Source of the DNA: Affinundibacterium fentianense
GTDB taxonomy: Bacteria > Pseudomonadota > Gammaproteobacteria > Burkholderiales > Burkholderiaceae_D
NCBI RefSeq assembly: GCF_018139545.1
Contig: NZ_JAGSPJ010000006.1
Span: 248,001-312,000, forward strand
Direction: 5' to 3'
DNA: 64,000 nucleotides
Under the pieces are notes generated by a model. It was not told the DNA's origin. It worked only from the letters and a program-made list of their open reading frames with translations, and ran no database searches. Shown one piece after another: positions 19,034 to 27,328 of this stretch (within the stretch, counting starts at the first letter, position 1; the number at the start of each line of letters is the position of its first letter). The position numbers and the translations under genes were made by a program.

Positions 19034-19297
19034 ATGGCAAATACCGCACAAGCACGCAAACGTGCTCGTCAAGCAGTTAAACAAAATGCACACAACTCTA
19101 GTCAGCGTTCGACTTTGCGTACAGCGATCAAAGCTGTTCGTAAGGCAATCGAAGCTGGTGATAAAGCTGCTGCTGCAGTGATCTTTCAGAACTCTGTTTC
19201 TAAGATCGATAGTATTGCTGACAAAAAAATCATCCACAAAAACAAGGCAGCTCGCCACAAGAGTCGTCTAGCTTCTGCTTTGAAAGCATTGGCTTAA
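19034..19297 (+). CDS. rpsT: 30S ribosomal protein S20
   Basis: An 87-residue, Lys/Arg-rich helical protein that binds 16S rRNA early in 30S assembly. [18 protein letters not shown] is the typical S20 N-terminus and [13 protein letters not shown] the typical end. AGGA lies 8 bp before the ATG. It is a single-gene transcription unit with its own promoter and tandem terminators. Codon use is strongly biased toward a few codons, as expected for a highly expressed gene. Confidence 0.98.
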   Translation: MANTAQARKRARQAVKQNAHNSSQRSTLRTAIKAVRKAIEAGDKAAAAVIFQNSVSKIDSIADKKIIHKNKAARHKSRLASALKALA

Positions 19298-19308
19298 TTG
19301 TTTTGAGT

Positions 19309-19413
19309 TGCGCCAGTTTTGTTTGGCGCAGTACGAAATAAGCTGTAATTTTTATTGAACATATTGATTACAGAATAAAAAAACCGCAATTTTTATTGCG
19401 GTTTTTGTCTTTT
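19309..19413 (+). terminator. Tandem hairpins and intrinsic terminator of rpsT
   Basis: A first hairpin, TGCGCCA/TGGCGCA (19309-19330), lacks a T-tract. The second, AAAAACCGCAAT-TTTT-ATTGCGGTTTTT (about 19379-19406), is followed by TGTCTTTT and is a strong intrinsic terminator, usable on either strand. Confidence 0.9.
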
Positions 19414-19558
19414 CTATTACATAGTAAAAAATAAATTGAATTGAAAGCATAGAGCTCGCCGCTCTGGTGCGATTGGTATGGTTGTGATTTTATTGGAAAT
19501 CATGAAGTCTCATTTTTACTTTCGTATTTTGCCTTGTGCCTTTTCGCAGGAAAACTTC

Positions 19559-20104
19559 TTAAGCCACAAGAGTCATCGACTCACCAGGAAGTAGAGGGTG
19601 ATTCGCGAGGCTGTATTCTCCAATGCTGCTCCGAATTAATCGCAATGTCGGTAAGCCGACTGCAGCAGTCATTCTTCTTACCTGACGGTTTTTCCCCTCT
19701 GTAAGTGTGATGCAAAGCCAACTGGTTGGAATCGTCGCGCGTTGACGAATTGGTGGAATTCTTGGCCACAACCAATCTGGTTCTGCAATTCGTATTACTT
19801 TGCAAGGCAGTGTCGTAAAGTCGCCCAGATCGAGTGGTTGGCTAAGTTTAATTAAATGTTCTTGAGTGGCGTTGCCTTCAACTTGTACTAGATAAGTTTT
19901 TGCCTCCTTCCAATCGGGGTGAGTGATTTTATGCTGTAACTTCCCATCATCTGTTAGCAAAACTAGGCCTTCGCTATCGGCATCAAGGCGACCGGCTGGA
20001 TAGACATTGGGTGTTGTAATGTAATTTGCCAAGGTTGCGCGAGTAGGGTGTGGTGAAAATTGACACATTACGTCAAACGGTTTGTTAAATAGAATTAGTT
20101 TCAT
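19559..20104 (-). CDS. RluE-like 23S rRNA pseudouridine synthase
   Basis: A 181-residue enzyme of the RsuA/RluB/E/F family. It starts with LILFNKPFDVMCQFS, and the catalytic aspartate is in GRLDADSEGLVLLTDDG (about residues 58-74). The later GKNRQVRRMTAAVGLPTLRLIR motif is the conserved C-terminal signature. The N-terminal S4 domain found in RsuA and RluB is missing, and the short length fits RluE, which in E. coli modifies U2457 of 23S rRNA. Target assignment is by family only. It stands alone, convergent with rpsT. Confidence 0.87.
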   Translation of the reverse strand: MKLILFNKPFDVMCQFSPHPTRATLANYITTPNVYPAGRLDADSEGLVLLTDDGKLQHKITHPDWKEAKTYLVQVEGNATQEHLIKLSQPLDLGDFTTLPCKVIRIAEPDWLWPRIPPIRQRATIPTSWLCITLTEGKNRQVRRMTAAVGLPTLRLIRSSIGEYSLANHPLLPGESMTLVA

Positions 20105-20395
20105 TGATCTAATCGAAAGTTCGGTCGAATATGGGGTGAGTTTAGTGCTAAAAAGTTGATTCCTCAGTGTTGCAAAAGCATGGCATCAAGTAAAATAGTA
20201 GTGCATAATACGAAATGGTGGTCTTCTGTCTTATATAAGAGTATGTAATTTAGCTCAGATGCGGTTCTAGCGCGGTTTTAAGTTTGCTTGATTATAGAAT
20301 TTATAGAGGATATTGAGACATGTTAATAGCAAAGCGCGAATCTATTCAGAATGTATTAGTGTAGCGTTTGAACGCACGTATCCACGGAGAAAACG

Positions 20396-21649
20396 ATGTA
20401 TCAACATATTAAAGTGCCTGCAGAAGGTCAAAAAATTACCGTCAATGCTGACTTCTCATTGAATGTTCCAGAAAATCCAATTATTCCTTACATCGAGGGT
20501 GACGGTACTGGTGTGGATATCAGCCCAGTTATGATCAAGGTAGTTGATGCAGCGGTAGCAAAAGCCTACGGCGGTAAACGTAAAATCAGTTGGATGGAAA
20601 TTTTCGCAGGCGAAAAATCCACTAAAGTATATGGCCCAGACGTGTGGTTGCCAGAAGAAACTTTGGCAGCATTGAAAGACTACGTTGTATCCATCAAAGG
20701 TCCGTTGACAACACCCGTGGGTGGCGGTATCCGTTCTTTGAACGTGGCATTGCGCCAAGAGTTGGATCTCTACGTTTGCTTGCGTCCAGTACGTTATTTC
20801 AAAGGCGTGCCATCTCCAGTTCGTGAACCAGAAAAAACCGACATGGTTATCTTCCGTGAAAACTCCGAAGATATCTATGCAGGTGTTGAATTTGCTCAAG
20901 GCTCTGATCAAGTTAAGAAATTGATCAAGTTCTTGCAAGAAGAAATGGGTGTTAAGAAAATCCGCTTCCCAGAAACTTCTGGTATCGGCGTAAAACCTGT
21001 TTCTATCGAAGGGACAGAGCGTTTGGTACGCAAAGCGATCCAATACGCGATCGACAATGACAAACCGTCCGTGACCATCGTTCACAAAGGTAACATCATG
21101 AAGTACACCGAAGGTGGCTTCCGTGATTGGGCATACGCATTAGCACAAAAAGAATTCGGCGCTGAATTGATCGACGGCGGTCCATGGTGCAAATTCAAGA
21201 ATCCAAAAACAGGTAAAGACATTATCGTAAAGGATTCCATCGCTGACGCATTCTTGCAGCAAATCTTGTTGCGCCCAGCAGAATACAGCGTTATCGCTAC
21301 ATTGAACTTGAACGGTGATTACATCTCTGACGCTTTGGCAGCGCAAGTGGGCGGTATCGGTATCGCTCCAGGTGCGAACTTATCTGACTCTATCGCGATG
21401 TTCGAAGCAACGCACGGTACAGCGCCAAAATACGCTGGTAAAGACTATGTGAACCCAGGTTCCTTGATCTTGTCCGCAGAAATGATGTTGCGTCACATGG
21501 GCTGGTTCGAAGCTGCTGATTTGTTGATCTCTTCAACAGAAAAAGCGATCACTTCGAAGAAAGTGACTTACGACTTCGCGCGCTTGATGGAAGGCGCTAC
21601 GCAAGTGTCTTGCTCAGGTTTCGGAGACGTAATGATCGACAACATGTAA
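20396..21649 (+). CDS. icd: NADP-dependent isocitrate dehydrogenase
   Basis: A 417-residue TCA-cycle enzyme that oxidises isocitrate to 2-oxoglutarate, E. coli Icd type. [12 protein letters not shown] contains the active-site serine that AceK phosphorylates in E. coli; [13 protein letters not shown] and the later [22 protein letters not shown] stretch are typical. GGAG lies 8 bp before the ATG. Codon use is biased, suggesting high expression. A 290-bp upstream spacer should hold the promoter, which I could not assign with confidence. A long palindromic element begins at the base after the stop codon. Confidence 0.97.
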   Translation: MYQHIKVPAEGQKITVNADFSLNVPENPIIPYIEGDGTGVDISPVMIKVVDAAVAKAYGGKRKISWMEIFAGEKSTKVYGPDVWLPEETLAALKDYVVSIKGPLTTPVGGGIRSLNVALRQELDLYVCLRPVRYFKGVPSPVREPEKTDMVIFRENSEDIYAGVEFAQGSDQVKKLIKFLQEEMGVKKIRFPETSGIGVKPVSIEGTERLVRKAIQYAIDNDKPSVTIVHKGNIMKYTEGGFRDWAYALAQKEFGAELIDGGPWCKFKNPKTGKDIIVKDSIADAFLQQILLRPAEYSVIATLNLNGDYISDALAAQVGGIGIAPGANLSDSIAMFEATHGTAPKYAGKDYVNPGSLILSAEMMLRHMGWFEAADLLISSTEKAITSKKVTYDFARLMEGATQVSCSGFGDVMIDNM

Positions 21650-21775
21650 TTTTAAGCGTCGTTAAATCCAATTCTCGGGCGCATATCTTCGTTGCAAATG
21701 CGCGCCATACTCGTGTATGGCTGTGCTTTGCGCCTGGATCTGCATCCCGATAATTGAATTTTCCGAAGCTTAAAA
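21650..21775 (+). repeat. Post-stop palindromic element, copy B (after icd)
   Basis: 126 bp beginning directly after the icd TAA. The ends are inverted copies: TTTTAAGCGTCGTTAAATCC at the left and, on the other strand, TTTTAAGCTTCGGAAAATTC at the right. The interior aligns with the element after parE in the same orientation relative to the gene (TCGTTGCAAAT, TTTGCGCC, TGCATCC in order), while the outer arms differ between copies but stay self-complementary within each. Confidence 0.75.
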
Positions 21776-21791
21776 GGGTGTGTGAGTTTTA

Positions 21792-21822
21792 AAAAGAAGC
21801 CGACTTCGTGTCGGCTTTTTTG
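21792..21822 (+). terminator. Intrinsic terminator downstream of icd
   Basis: AGCCGAC (21798-21804) pairs with GTCGGCT (21810-21816) around TTCGT, followed by a T-tract. It lies beyond the post-stop element. Confidence 0.9.
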
Positions 21823-21825
21823 TTT

Positions 21826-21868
21826 CTTACCCCTCGCCCGCGAGCGGGAGAGGGGCAGGGGTGAGGGT
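21826..21868. repeat. G/C-rich dispersed hairpin repeat
   Basis: CCCCTCGCCCGCGAGCGGGA continues into GAGGGGCAGGGGTGAGGG; CCCTCGCCCGC pairs with GCGGGAGAGGG around a very short loop. Sequences of this form are common intergenic repeats in proteobacteria. One copy only in this window. Confidence 0.65.
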
Positions 21869-22007
21869 GTTTCAGTAATCTCTCATATTAAAAAACGTAA
21901 TGGTTTCAAGGTGGTTTCGATATCTGTGACGGCGCTAATCATAGCAAAATCTGCTTCTTGTCAGACTCGTTAAGGTAGGTGTGATGCATAACGGACTCGC
22001 GATGCTG

Positions 22008-22352
22008 TTAAGCTTTCTTATTGATGAATTCTCTACGGATGCGCAAATTATGGGCGGTCCATATTAGCAATGCCGGCAAAAGCGGCAATAGGCCAAATCC
22101 TAAAATGCCAATAAAAATATTATTTCCTAATGCAAAAGACGAAACGCCAAAAGAATAAATTGCAAAAGATAGGGCAAGACAAATAGTTAGCACTGACAAC
22201 CAAAGAATACGATTTCCTGAACCCGCAATTGCTAGACAAATTCCAAGTGTAAGAATCGGTACACCACCTAAACGCCAAAATAAAACATTCGCTAAGACTA
22301 TGAATATGAGCAATCCAATGTTCTTTAAAATGCGCATTATGAGAAATTCCAA
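22008..22352 (-). CDS. Small hypothetical membrane protein
   Basis: A 114-residue hydrophobic protein with about four transmembrane segments (residues 8-27, 29-45, 48-70, 78-98), ending in a basic tail (LRIRREFINKKA). I do not recognise the family. Met6 (22337) is an alternative start; neither has a clear ribosome-binding site. It is followed by no obvious terminator and lies convergent to icd, downstream of csp on the same strand but beyond that gene's terminator, so it is probably transcribed separately. Confidence 0.55.
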   Translation of the reverse strand: MEFLIMRILKNIGLLIFIVLANVLFWRLGGVPILTLGICLAIAGSGNRILWLSVLTICLALSFAIYSFGVSSFALGNNIFIGILGFGLLPLLPALLIWTAHNLRIRREFINKKA

Positions 22353-22385
22353 TTCTTGATGTTTATTTGCGGATTAAATTATCAA

Positions 22386-22413
22386 TAAAAAAACCCGCCG
22401 CAGCGGGTTTTTT
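22386..22413. terminator. Bidirectional intrinsic terminator after csp
   Basis: AAAAAACCCGC-CGCA-GCGGGTTTTTT is a perfect hairpin with A and T tracts on either side, 21 bp beyond the csp stop codon. Confidence 0.9.
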
Positions 22414-22433
22414 AAGAACATTGCAAAATCGGA

Positions 22434-22637
22434 TTAAGGATTTTGGATGTTAGAAGCTTGCTTGCCTTTTGGACCCTGAGTCACTTCGAATGACACTTTT
22501 TGACCTTCTTTCAAAGTCTTGAAGCCATTCATTTGGATCGCGGAGAAGTGGGCGAACAAATCCTCACCGCCATCATCAGGAGTGATAAAACCAAAGCCCT
22601 TGGAGTCATTGAACCATTTTACGGTACCTGTTGCCAT
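22434..22637 (-). CDS. Cold-shock protein (CspA family)
   Basis: A 67-residue single cold-shock domain that binds single-stranded RNA and DNA. RNP1 is KGFGFI and RNP2 is DLFAHFSAI. The sequence [20 protein letters not shown] is canonical. The family includes cold-inducible and constitutive members that cannot be told apart here, so no gene symbol is given. A good terminator follows. A 420-bp spacer lies upstream and should contain its promoter and 5' leader. Confidence 0.95.
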   Translation of the reverse strand: MATGTVKWFNDSKGFGFITPDDGGEDLFAHFSAIQMNGFKTLKEGQKVSFEVTQGPKGKQASNIQNP

Positions 22638-23056
22638 AATACATCTTTCAAATATAAACTAATCACACGAGCCGAAAAAGCAAGAAAACTCTGTAAAGCT
22701 ACCTTTCTTAACCTGCCCACTTCATATTGATAATAAAAACTTAAGTTAAGTATCAATAAATATCATTCTTGGCGGAAAAAAAACTAAAGTCAAGAAAATT
22801 AGCTTGTCGATGTACCATTGTTGTTTTTTTACGAGCGATGGGTACTCTTGATCTTCGAGAATTAGTCTCCATTTCATAGAAACGAGGCATGGAATACTCT
22901 TGGAAAAATAGTCAGATCGTCTTTTTTGGGGTTGTAAAAACTGCGAAATTGAATCAACTTTCAGCAAGAAAAATTTTCGCGGCTTACAATGAATAGAAGC
23001 AGTTTTATTTGCTTAATTAGTGACTGCACACATGATCAACGTACTAAAATAGACGT
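22638..23056. other. csp-clpS divergent spacer
   Basis: A 419-bp AT-rich region between divergent csp and clpS. It must hold both promoters and possibly a long csp leader. A 73-codon minus-strand ORF at 22746-22967 has no ribosome-binding site or recognisable motif and is not called. No repeat is seen. Confidence 0.6.
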
Positions 23057-23365
23057 ATGGGAATAAAGCAAGATAATAGTACGGTACTCGAAAAACAGGC
23101 GCAGAAACTCAAGCCCCCTTCGATGTATCAAGTGGTACTGCTCAATGATGACTACACGCCAATGGAATTCGTAGTGGCAATCATTCAGGAGTATTTCAAT
23201 AAAGATCAAGAGACCGCAATGCAAATTATGTTAAAAGTACATATTGAAGGACGAGGCGTCTGCGGTGTCTATACAAAAGATGTCGCCTTTACGAAGGTTG
23301 AGTTGGTTTTAACACACGCCAAGCAGGCAGGTCATCCGCTGCAATGTGTGATGGAGGAAGTATGA
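23057..23365 (+). CDS. clpS: ATP-dependent Clp protease adaptor ClpS
   Basis: A 102-residue adaptor that delivers N-degron substrates to ClpAP. The disordered first 20 residues precede the core [21 protein letters not shown], with the [10 protein letters not shown] segment forming the N-degron pocket, and a second signature at [18 protein letters not shown]. No Shine-Dalgarno is visible before the ATG. Its stop overlaps the clpA start as ATGA (23362-23365), so the two are translationally coupled. Confidence 0.97.
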   Translation: MGIKQDNSTVLEKQAQKLKPPSMYQVVLLNDDYTPMEFVVAIIQEYFNKDQETAMQIMLKVHIEGRGVCGVYTKDVAFTKVELVLTHAKQAGHPLQCVMEEV

Positions 23366-25665
23366 TTGCGCAAGAATTAGAAGTCAGTTTGCATATGGCG
23401 TTTGTCGAAGCGAGGCAAGCTCGCTATGAGTTTATTACTGTCGAACACCTATTGCTAGCTTTGTTGGATAATCCATCTGCGGCGGAAGTGATGCGTGCTT
23501 GTGCCGTTAATATTGAAGATTTGCGAAAAACATTGGCAAATTTTATTGCCGATAATACGCCGACCGTGCAAGGGACTGGTGAGGTCGACACACAGCCTAC
23601 GCTTGGTTTTCAACGAGTTATTCAACGTGCCATTATGCATGTTCAGTCTGCTTCCAATGGTAAAAAGGAAGTGACGGGCGCGAACGTTTTGGTCGCTATT
23701 TTTGGTGAAAAAGATTCCCATGCTGTGTATTACTTACACCAACAAGGCGTCACGCGTCTTGATGTGGTGAATTTTATTTCACACGGTGTTCGTAAAGATA
23801 ATCATATTGAGCCACAAAAGTCGTCTGAAGGTGCTGAGGATGCGCAAGCCGAAGCGCAAACCAAAGAAAATCCGCTTGAGCAATTTACGCAAAATCTGAA
23901 TAAATCTTCGCTCGAGGGCAAAATTGATCCCTTAATTGGGCGAGATGGTGAAGTCGAACGAGTTATCCAGATTCTATGTCGTCGCAGAAAAAATAATCCA
24001 CTGTTAGTGGGTGAAGCTGGGGTAGGAAAAACAGCGATCGCAGAAGGTCTTGCATGGCGCATTACGCAGAATGATGTTCCTGATATTTTAAGTCAGGCTG
24101 TTGTTTACTCATTAGATATGGGGGCTCTTCTCGCTGGCACTAAATATCGTGGTGATTTCGAGCTTCGTCTAAAGGGTGTGTTGAAACAGCTGAAAGATGC
24201 GCCGAATGCGATTTTATTCATCGATGAAATTCATACGATTATTGGAGCTGGCTCTGCCTCTGGTGGAACGATGGATGCTTCAAATTTATTGAAGCCGGCC
24301 TTGTCGAATGGGCAGTTGAAGTGCATTGGAGCAACTACTTTTACAGAGTACCGTGGGGTATTTGAAAAAGATCATGCACTTGCTCGGCGATTCCAAAAAG
24401 TCGATGTTAATGAACCAACCGTTGAACAAACGGTACAGATTCTACGGGGCTTAAAATCCAAGTTTGAAGAGCACCATAACGTCAAATATTCAGCGGCGGC
24501 ATTGACTAGTGCGGCGGAGCTGTCTGCTCGATTCTTGAATGATAGACACTTGCCCGATAAAGCGATTGATGTTATCGACGAGGCGGGCGCAGCGCAGCGT
24601 ATCTTGCCAAAATCAAAGCAGAAGAAAACAATCGGAAAAGCAGATATCGAAGATATCATTGCTAAGATCGCGCGTATTCCGCCACAAACTGTCAATCAAG
24701 ATGATCGTAGTAAGTTGCAAACAATTGATCGTGATTTGAAGAATGTGGTATTTGGACAAGACCCAGCTATTGAAGCCTTGGCATCGGCGATTAAAATGTC
24801 ACGAGCTGGTCTAGGCAAGTTAGACAAACCGATTGGGTCTTTCTTATTTTCTGGACCGACCGGCGTTGGTAAAACCGAGGTTGCGAAGCAACTCGCCTTT
24901 ACCTTGGGAATCGAATTGATTCGATTTGATATGTCGGAATATATGGAACGTCACGCTGTGAGTCGCTTAATTGGAGCACCTCCAGGTTATGTTGGTTTTG
25001 ATCAAGGTGGCTTGTTGACAGAGGCGATTACGAAGAAACCGCATGCTGTTTTACTATTGGATGAGATTGAGAAAGCGCATCCAGATGTGTTTAACATCTT
25101 GCTACAGGTGATGGATCATGGCACGTTGACCGACAACAATGGACGTAAATCGGATTTTCGCAATGTCATTATTATTATGACGACCAATGCGGGTGCTGAA
25201 AGTTTGCAAAAAGCGTCGATTGGTTTTAACAATAGCAAACAGGCTGGCGATGAGATGGCGGACATTAAACGTATGTTTACGCCTGAATTTAGAAACCGAC
25301 TCGATGCAATTATTAGTTTCCGCTCATTGGATGAGGAAATTATTTTACGTGTTGTCGATAAGTTCTTAATGCAGTTAGAAGAGCAATTGCACGAGAAAAA
25401 AGTTGAAGCTATTTTCAGTGATGGCTTACGCAAATTCTTAGCGAAAAAAGGATTTGATCCCTTGATGGGAGCGCGCCCAATGGCTCGTTTGATTCAAGAC
25501 ATGCTACGAAAAGCTCTAGCCGATGAACTATTGTTTGGTCGGTTAGTCAGCGGTGGGCGGGTCAGTGTCGATCTTGATGATAAGGAACAGGTGAAATTGG
25601 AGTTCCCCGAGAACGGTGATGCACCACCGCCAATCGCGTCGCACGAAGTTGTCGAAGTGGATTGA
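23362..25665 (+). CDS. clpA: ATP-dependent Clp protease ATP-binding subunit ClpA
   Basis: A 767-residue AAA+ unfoldase that feeds substrates to ClpP. An N-domain (about 1-145) is followed by AAA module 1 (Walker A GEAGVGKT, Walker [10 protein letters not shown]) and AAA module 2 (Walker [10 protein letters not shown], Walker [11 protein letters not shown]). The long middle coiled coil of ClpB is absent, as expected for ClpA. The ATG at 23362 is chosen because GGAGG (23353-23357) precedes it and it gives the classic ATGA overlap with clpS. clpP is not in this window. Confidence 0.97.
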   Translation: MIAQELEVSLHMAFVEARQARYEFITVEHLLLALLDNPSAAEVMRACAVNIEDLRKTLANFIADNTPTVQGTGEVDTQPTLGFQRVIQRAIMHVQSASNGKKEVTGANVLVAIFGEKDSHAVYYLHQQGVTRLDVVNFISHGVRKDNHIEPQKSSEGAEDAQAEAQTKENPLEQFTQNLNKSSLEGKIDPLIGRDGEVERVIQILCRRRKNNPLLVGEAGVGKTAIAEGLAWRITQNDVPDILSQAVVYSLDMGALLAGTKYRGDFELRLKGVLKQLKDAPNAILFIDEIHTIIGAGSASGGTMDASNLLKPALSNGQLKCIGATTFTEYRGVFEKDHALARRFQKVDVNEPTVEQTVQILRGLKSKFEEHHNVKYSAAALTSAAELSARFLNDRHLPDKAIDVIDEAGAAQRILPKSKQKKTIGKADIEDIIAKIARIPPQTVNQDDRSKLQTIDRDLKNVVFGQDPAIEALASAIKMSRAGLGKLDKPIGSFLFSGPTGVGKTEVAKQLAFTLGIELIRFDMSEYMERHAVSRLIGAPPGYVGFDQGGLLTEAITKKPHAVLLLDEIEKAHPDVFNILLQVMDHGTLTDNNGRKSDFRNVIIIMTTNAGAESLQKASIGFNNSKQAGDEMADIKRMFTPEFRNRLDAIISFRSLDEEIILRVVDKFLMQLEEQLHEKKVEAIFSDGLRKFLAKKGFDPLMGARPMARLIQDMLRKALADELLFGRLVSGGRVSVDLDDKEQVKLEFPENGDAPPPIASHEVVEVD

Positions 25666-25681
25666 GTTTCAACTCCCGTGA

Positions 25682-25720
25682 ACAATAAAAAACCCAGATC
25701 AATATCTGGGTTTTTTATTG
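25682..25720. terminator. Intrinsic terminator after clpA
   Basis: CAATAAAAAACCCAGAT and ATCTGGGTTTTTTATTG are near-perfect inverted arms around CAAT, with T and A tracts for either strand. Confidence 0.92.
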
Positions 25721-25968
25721 TCTCAATTAGAATTTGGTCGGTTCCGTTTTCGTGAATACGGGATGAAAATTTTCTTACTATCCATTTGAATAAAAGTGGT
25801 ATGGGGTGAATTCCTCCAGTATACTGAGCCACCAATTTTAATGTCGTTAGAACACGCAGCGAGCTTGCTATTTGTATGCTGGGAATGGCGTCGACGACAT
25901 TCAATTTGCAAAGTCGAAATTGGAACCAGTAGCGAAAATCTGGAAATTATTATTAACAGGACAAAAAC
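25721..25968. other. Spacer upstream of the dicarboxylate symporter
   Basis: With the terminator, about 300 bp between clpA and the symporter hold no gene that I can support. It should contain the symporter promoter; no clear sigma-70 or sigma-54 site was identified by eye. Confidence 0.5.
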
Positions 25969-27231
25969 ATGAAGAAACGCTTAAATTTGACGACATATAT
26001 TTTACTGGGATTAGTTCTGGGGATTGTTGTCGGCTATTTTGCAAATGTCAGTATGGCAAAGCCAGCTGATTTTTCTGAAACGATGTCACTGATTACGACC
26101 ATGTTTCTGCGTTTGATCAAAATGATTATCGCGCCACTCGTGTTCTCAACCTTGGTCGTTGGTATTGCAAAAATGGGTGATGTGAATGAAGTCGGACGTG
26201 TTGGTGGGAAGGCCTTGGGCTGGTTTATTTTGGCCTCGTTGATTTCGCTCACACTCGGATTAATTATGGTGAATGTTTTCCGACCAGGCGATGCAATGCA
26301 TGCGATGCTACCGGCAAGCGATGCTGTCTCAGGGATTACAACGACTAATTTGAGTATGAAAGAGTTCATCACGCATTTGGTTCCATCATCGATAGTAGAT
26401 GGGATGGCGAAAAATGAGATTTTGCAAATCGTCGTGTTTTCGATCTTTTTTGGCACGGCAGCAGCAGCGATAGGTGATCGTGCGAAAGTTGTGATTGAAG
26501 CAATCGATGGTGTTGCTCATATTATGTTGAAGTTGACTGGTTACGTGATGAATTTTGCTCCAATTGCGGTATTTGCTGCCGTGTCGGGCGTCGTTGCAAA
26601 AAGTGGCTTAGCCGTATTAGGAACTTATGGTGTCTTTATGGCCGAGTTTTATTTTTCGATTCTGGTCTTGTGGCTGGTATTGATTTTTATTGGCTACCTA
26701 CTTTTGAAAGGTCGAGTAATCGAGCTGCTCCGCTTGTTGCGGATGCCGACTTTACTGGCATTCTCGACAGCCTCATCTGAAGCTGCGTTTCCGAAGACTT
26801 TGGAAGGCTTAGAAAAATTTGGGGTTAAAAATAGGATTGCCTCCTTTGTCTTGCCTTTGGGATATTCGTTTAATCTCGATGGCTCAATGATGTATTGCAC
26901 CTTTGCGACGGTGTTTATTGCACAGGCTTATGGGATAGAACTTTCAATTGGCACGCAAATCACAATGATGTTGATACTGATGTTGACGTCTAAAGGGATG
27001 GCAGGTGTTCCTCGTGCATCCTTGGTTGTCATTGCTGCGACCTTGTCACAGTTTAATATTCCTGAAGCAGGCTTGTTGATGCTGCTTGGTGTTGATCATT
27101 TCTTAGATATGGCTCGTTCAGCAACGAATGTTATTGGAAACGGTTTAGCGACCGCAGTCGTTGCGAAATGGGAAGGGGAGTTAGGGCAGCATGTAGAGGG
27201 TGATATTGCAAAGCAGAAATTACCTGAGTAA
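25969..27231 (+). CDS. Dicarboxylate/amino acid:cation symporter (DAACS family)
   Basis: A 420-residue inner-membrane secondary transporter related to GltP and DctA, driving uptake of C4-dicarboxylates or glutamate/aspartate with protons or sodium. The serine-rich re-entrant loop FSTASSEAAFPKTLEGLE, the FNLDGSMMY segment (DctA/GltP NLDG motif) and the late DHFLDMARSATNVIGNG motif are present. Substrate cannot be decided from sequence. ACAGGAC lies about 7 bp before the ATG. It is a single-gene unit between two terminators. Confidence 0.92.
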   Translation: MKKRLNLTTYILLGLVLGIVVGYFANVSMAKPADFSETMSLITTMFLRLIKMIIAPLVFSTLVVGIAKMGDVNEVGRVGGKALGWFILASLISLTLGLIMVNVFRPGDAMHAMLPASDAVSGITTTNLSMKEFITHLVPSSIVDGMAKNEILQIVVFSIFFGTAAAAIGDRAKVVIEAIDGVAHIMLKLTGYVMNFAPIAVFAAVSGVVAKSGLAVLGTYGVFMAEFYFSILVLWLVLIFIGYLLLKGRVIELLRLLRMPTLLAFSTASSEAAFPKTLEGLEKFGVKNRIASFVLPLGYSFNLDGSMMYCTFATVFIAQAYGIELSIGTQITMMLILMLTSKGMAGVPRASLVVIAATLSQFNIPEAGLLMLLGVDHFLDMARSATNVIGNGLATAVVAKWEGELGQHVEGDIAKQKLPE

Positions 27232-27261
27232 GGAATTTTTTTCAAAAACACGTGTCGAATA

Positions 27262-27298
27262 AACGCTGAATCTCGCCCAGAGTTCAGCGTTTTTTTAT
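27262..27298 (+). terminator. Intrinsic terminator after the symporter
   Basis: AACGCTGAA (27262-27270) pairs with TTCAGCGTT (27283-27291) around a 12-base loop, followed by a T-tract. Confidence 0.9.
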
Positions 27299-27328
27299 CG
27301 ACCTTCTTACCCGTTGAGGGACAACACA

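Noticed and set aside
21782-21973. A 63-codon plus-strand ORF after icd.
   Set aside because: It reads through the icd terminator and a G/C-rich repeat (ARERERGRGE), with no ribosome-binding site.
22746-22967. A 73-codon minus-strand ORF in the csp-clpS spacer.
   Set aside because: No ribosome-binding site or recognisable motif; it sits where divergent promoters and the csp leader should be.
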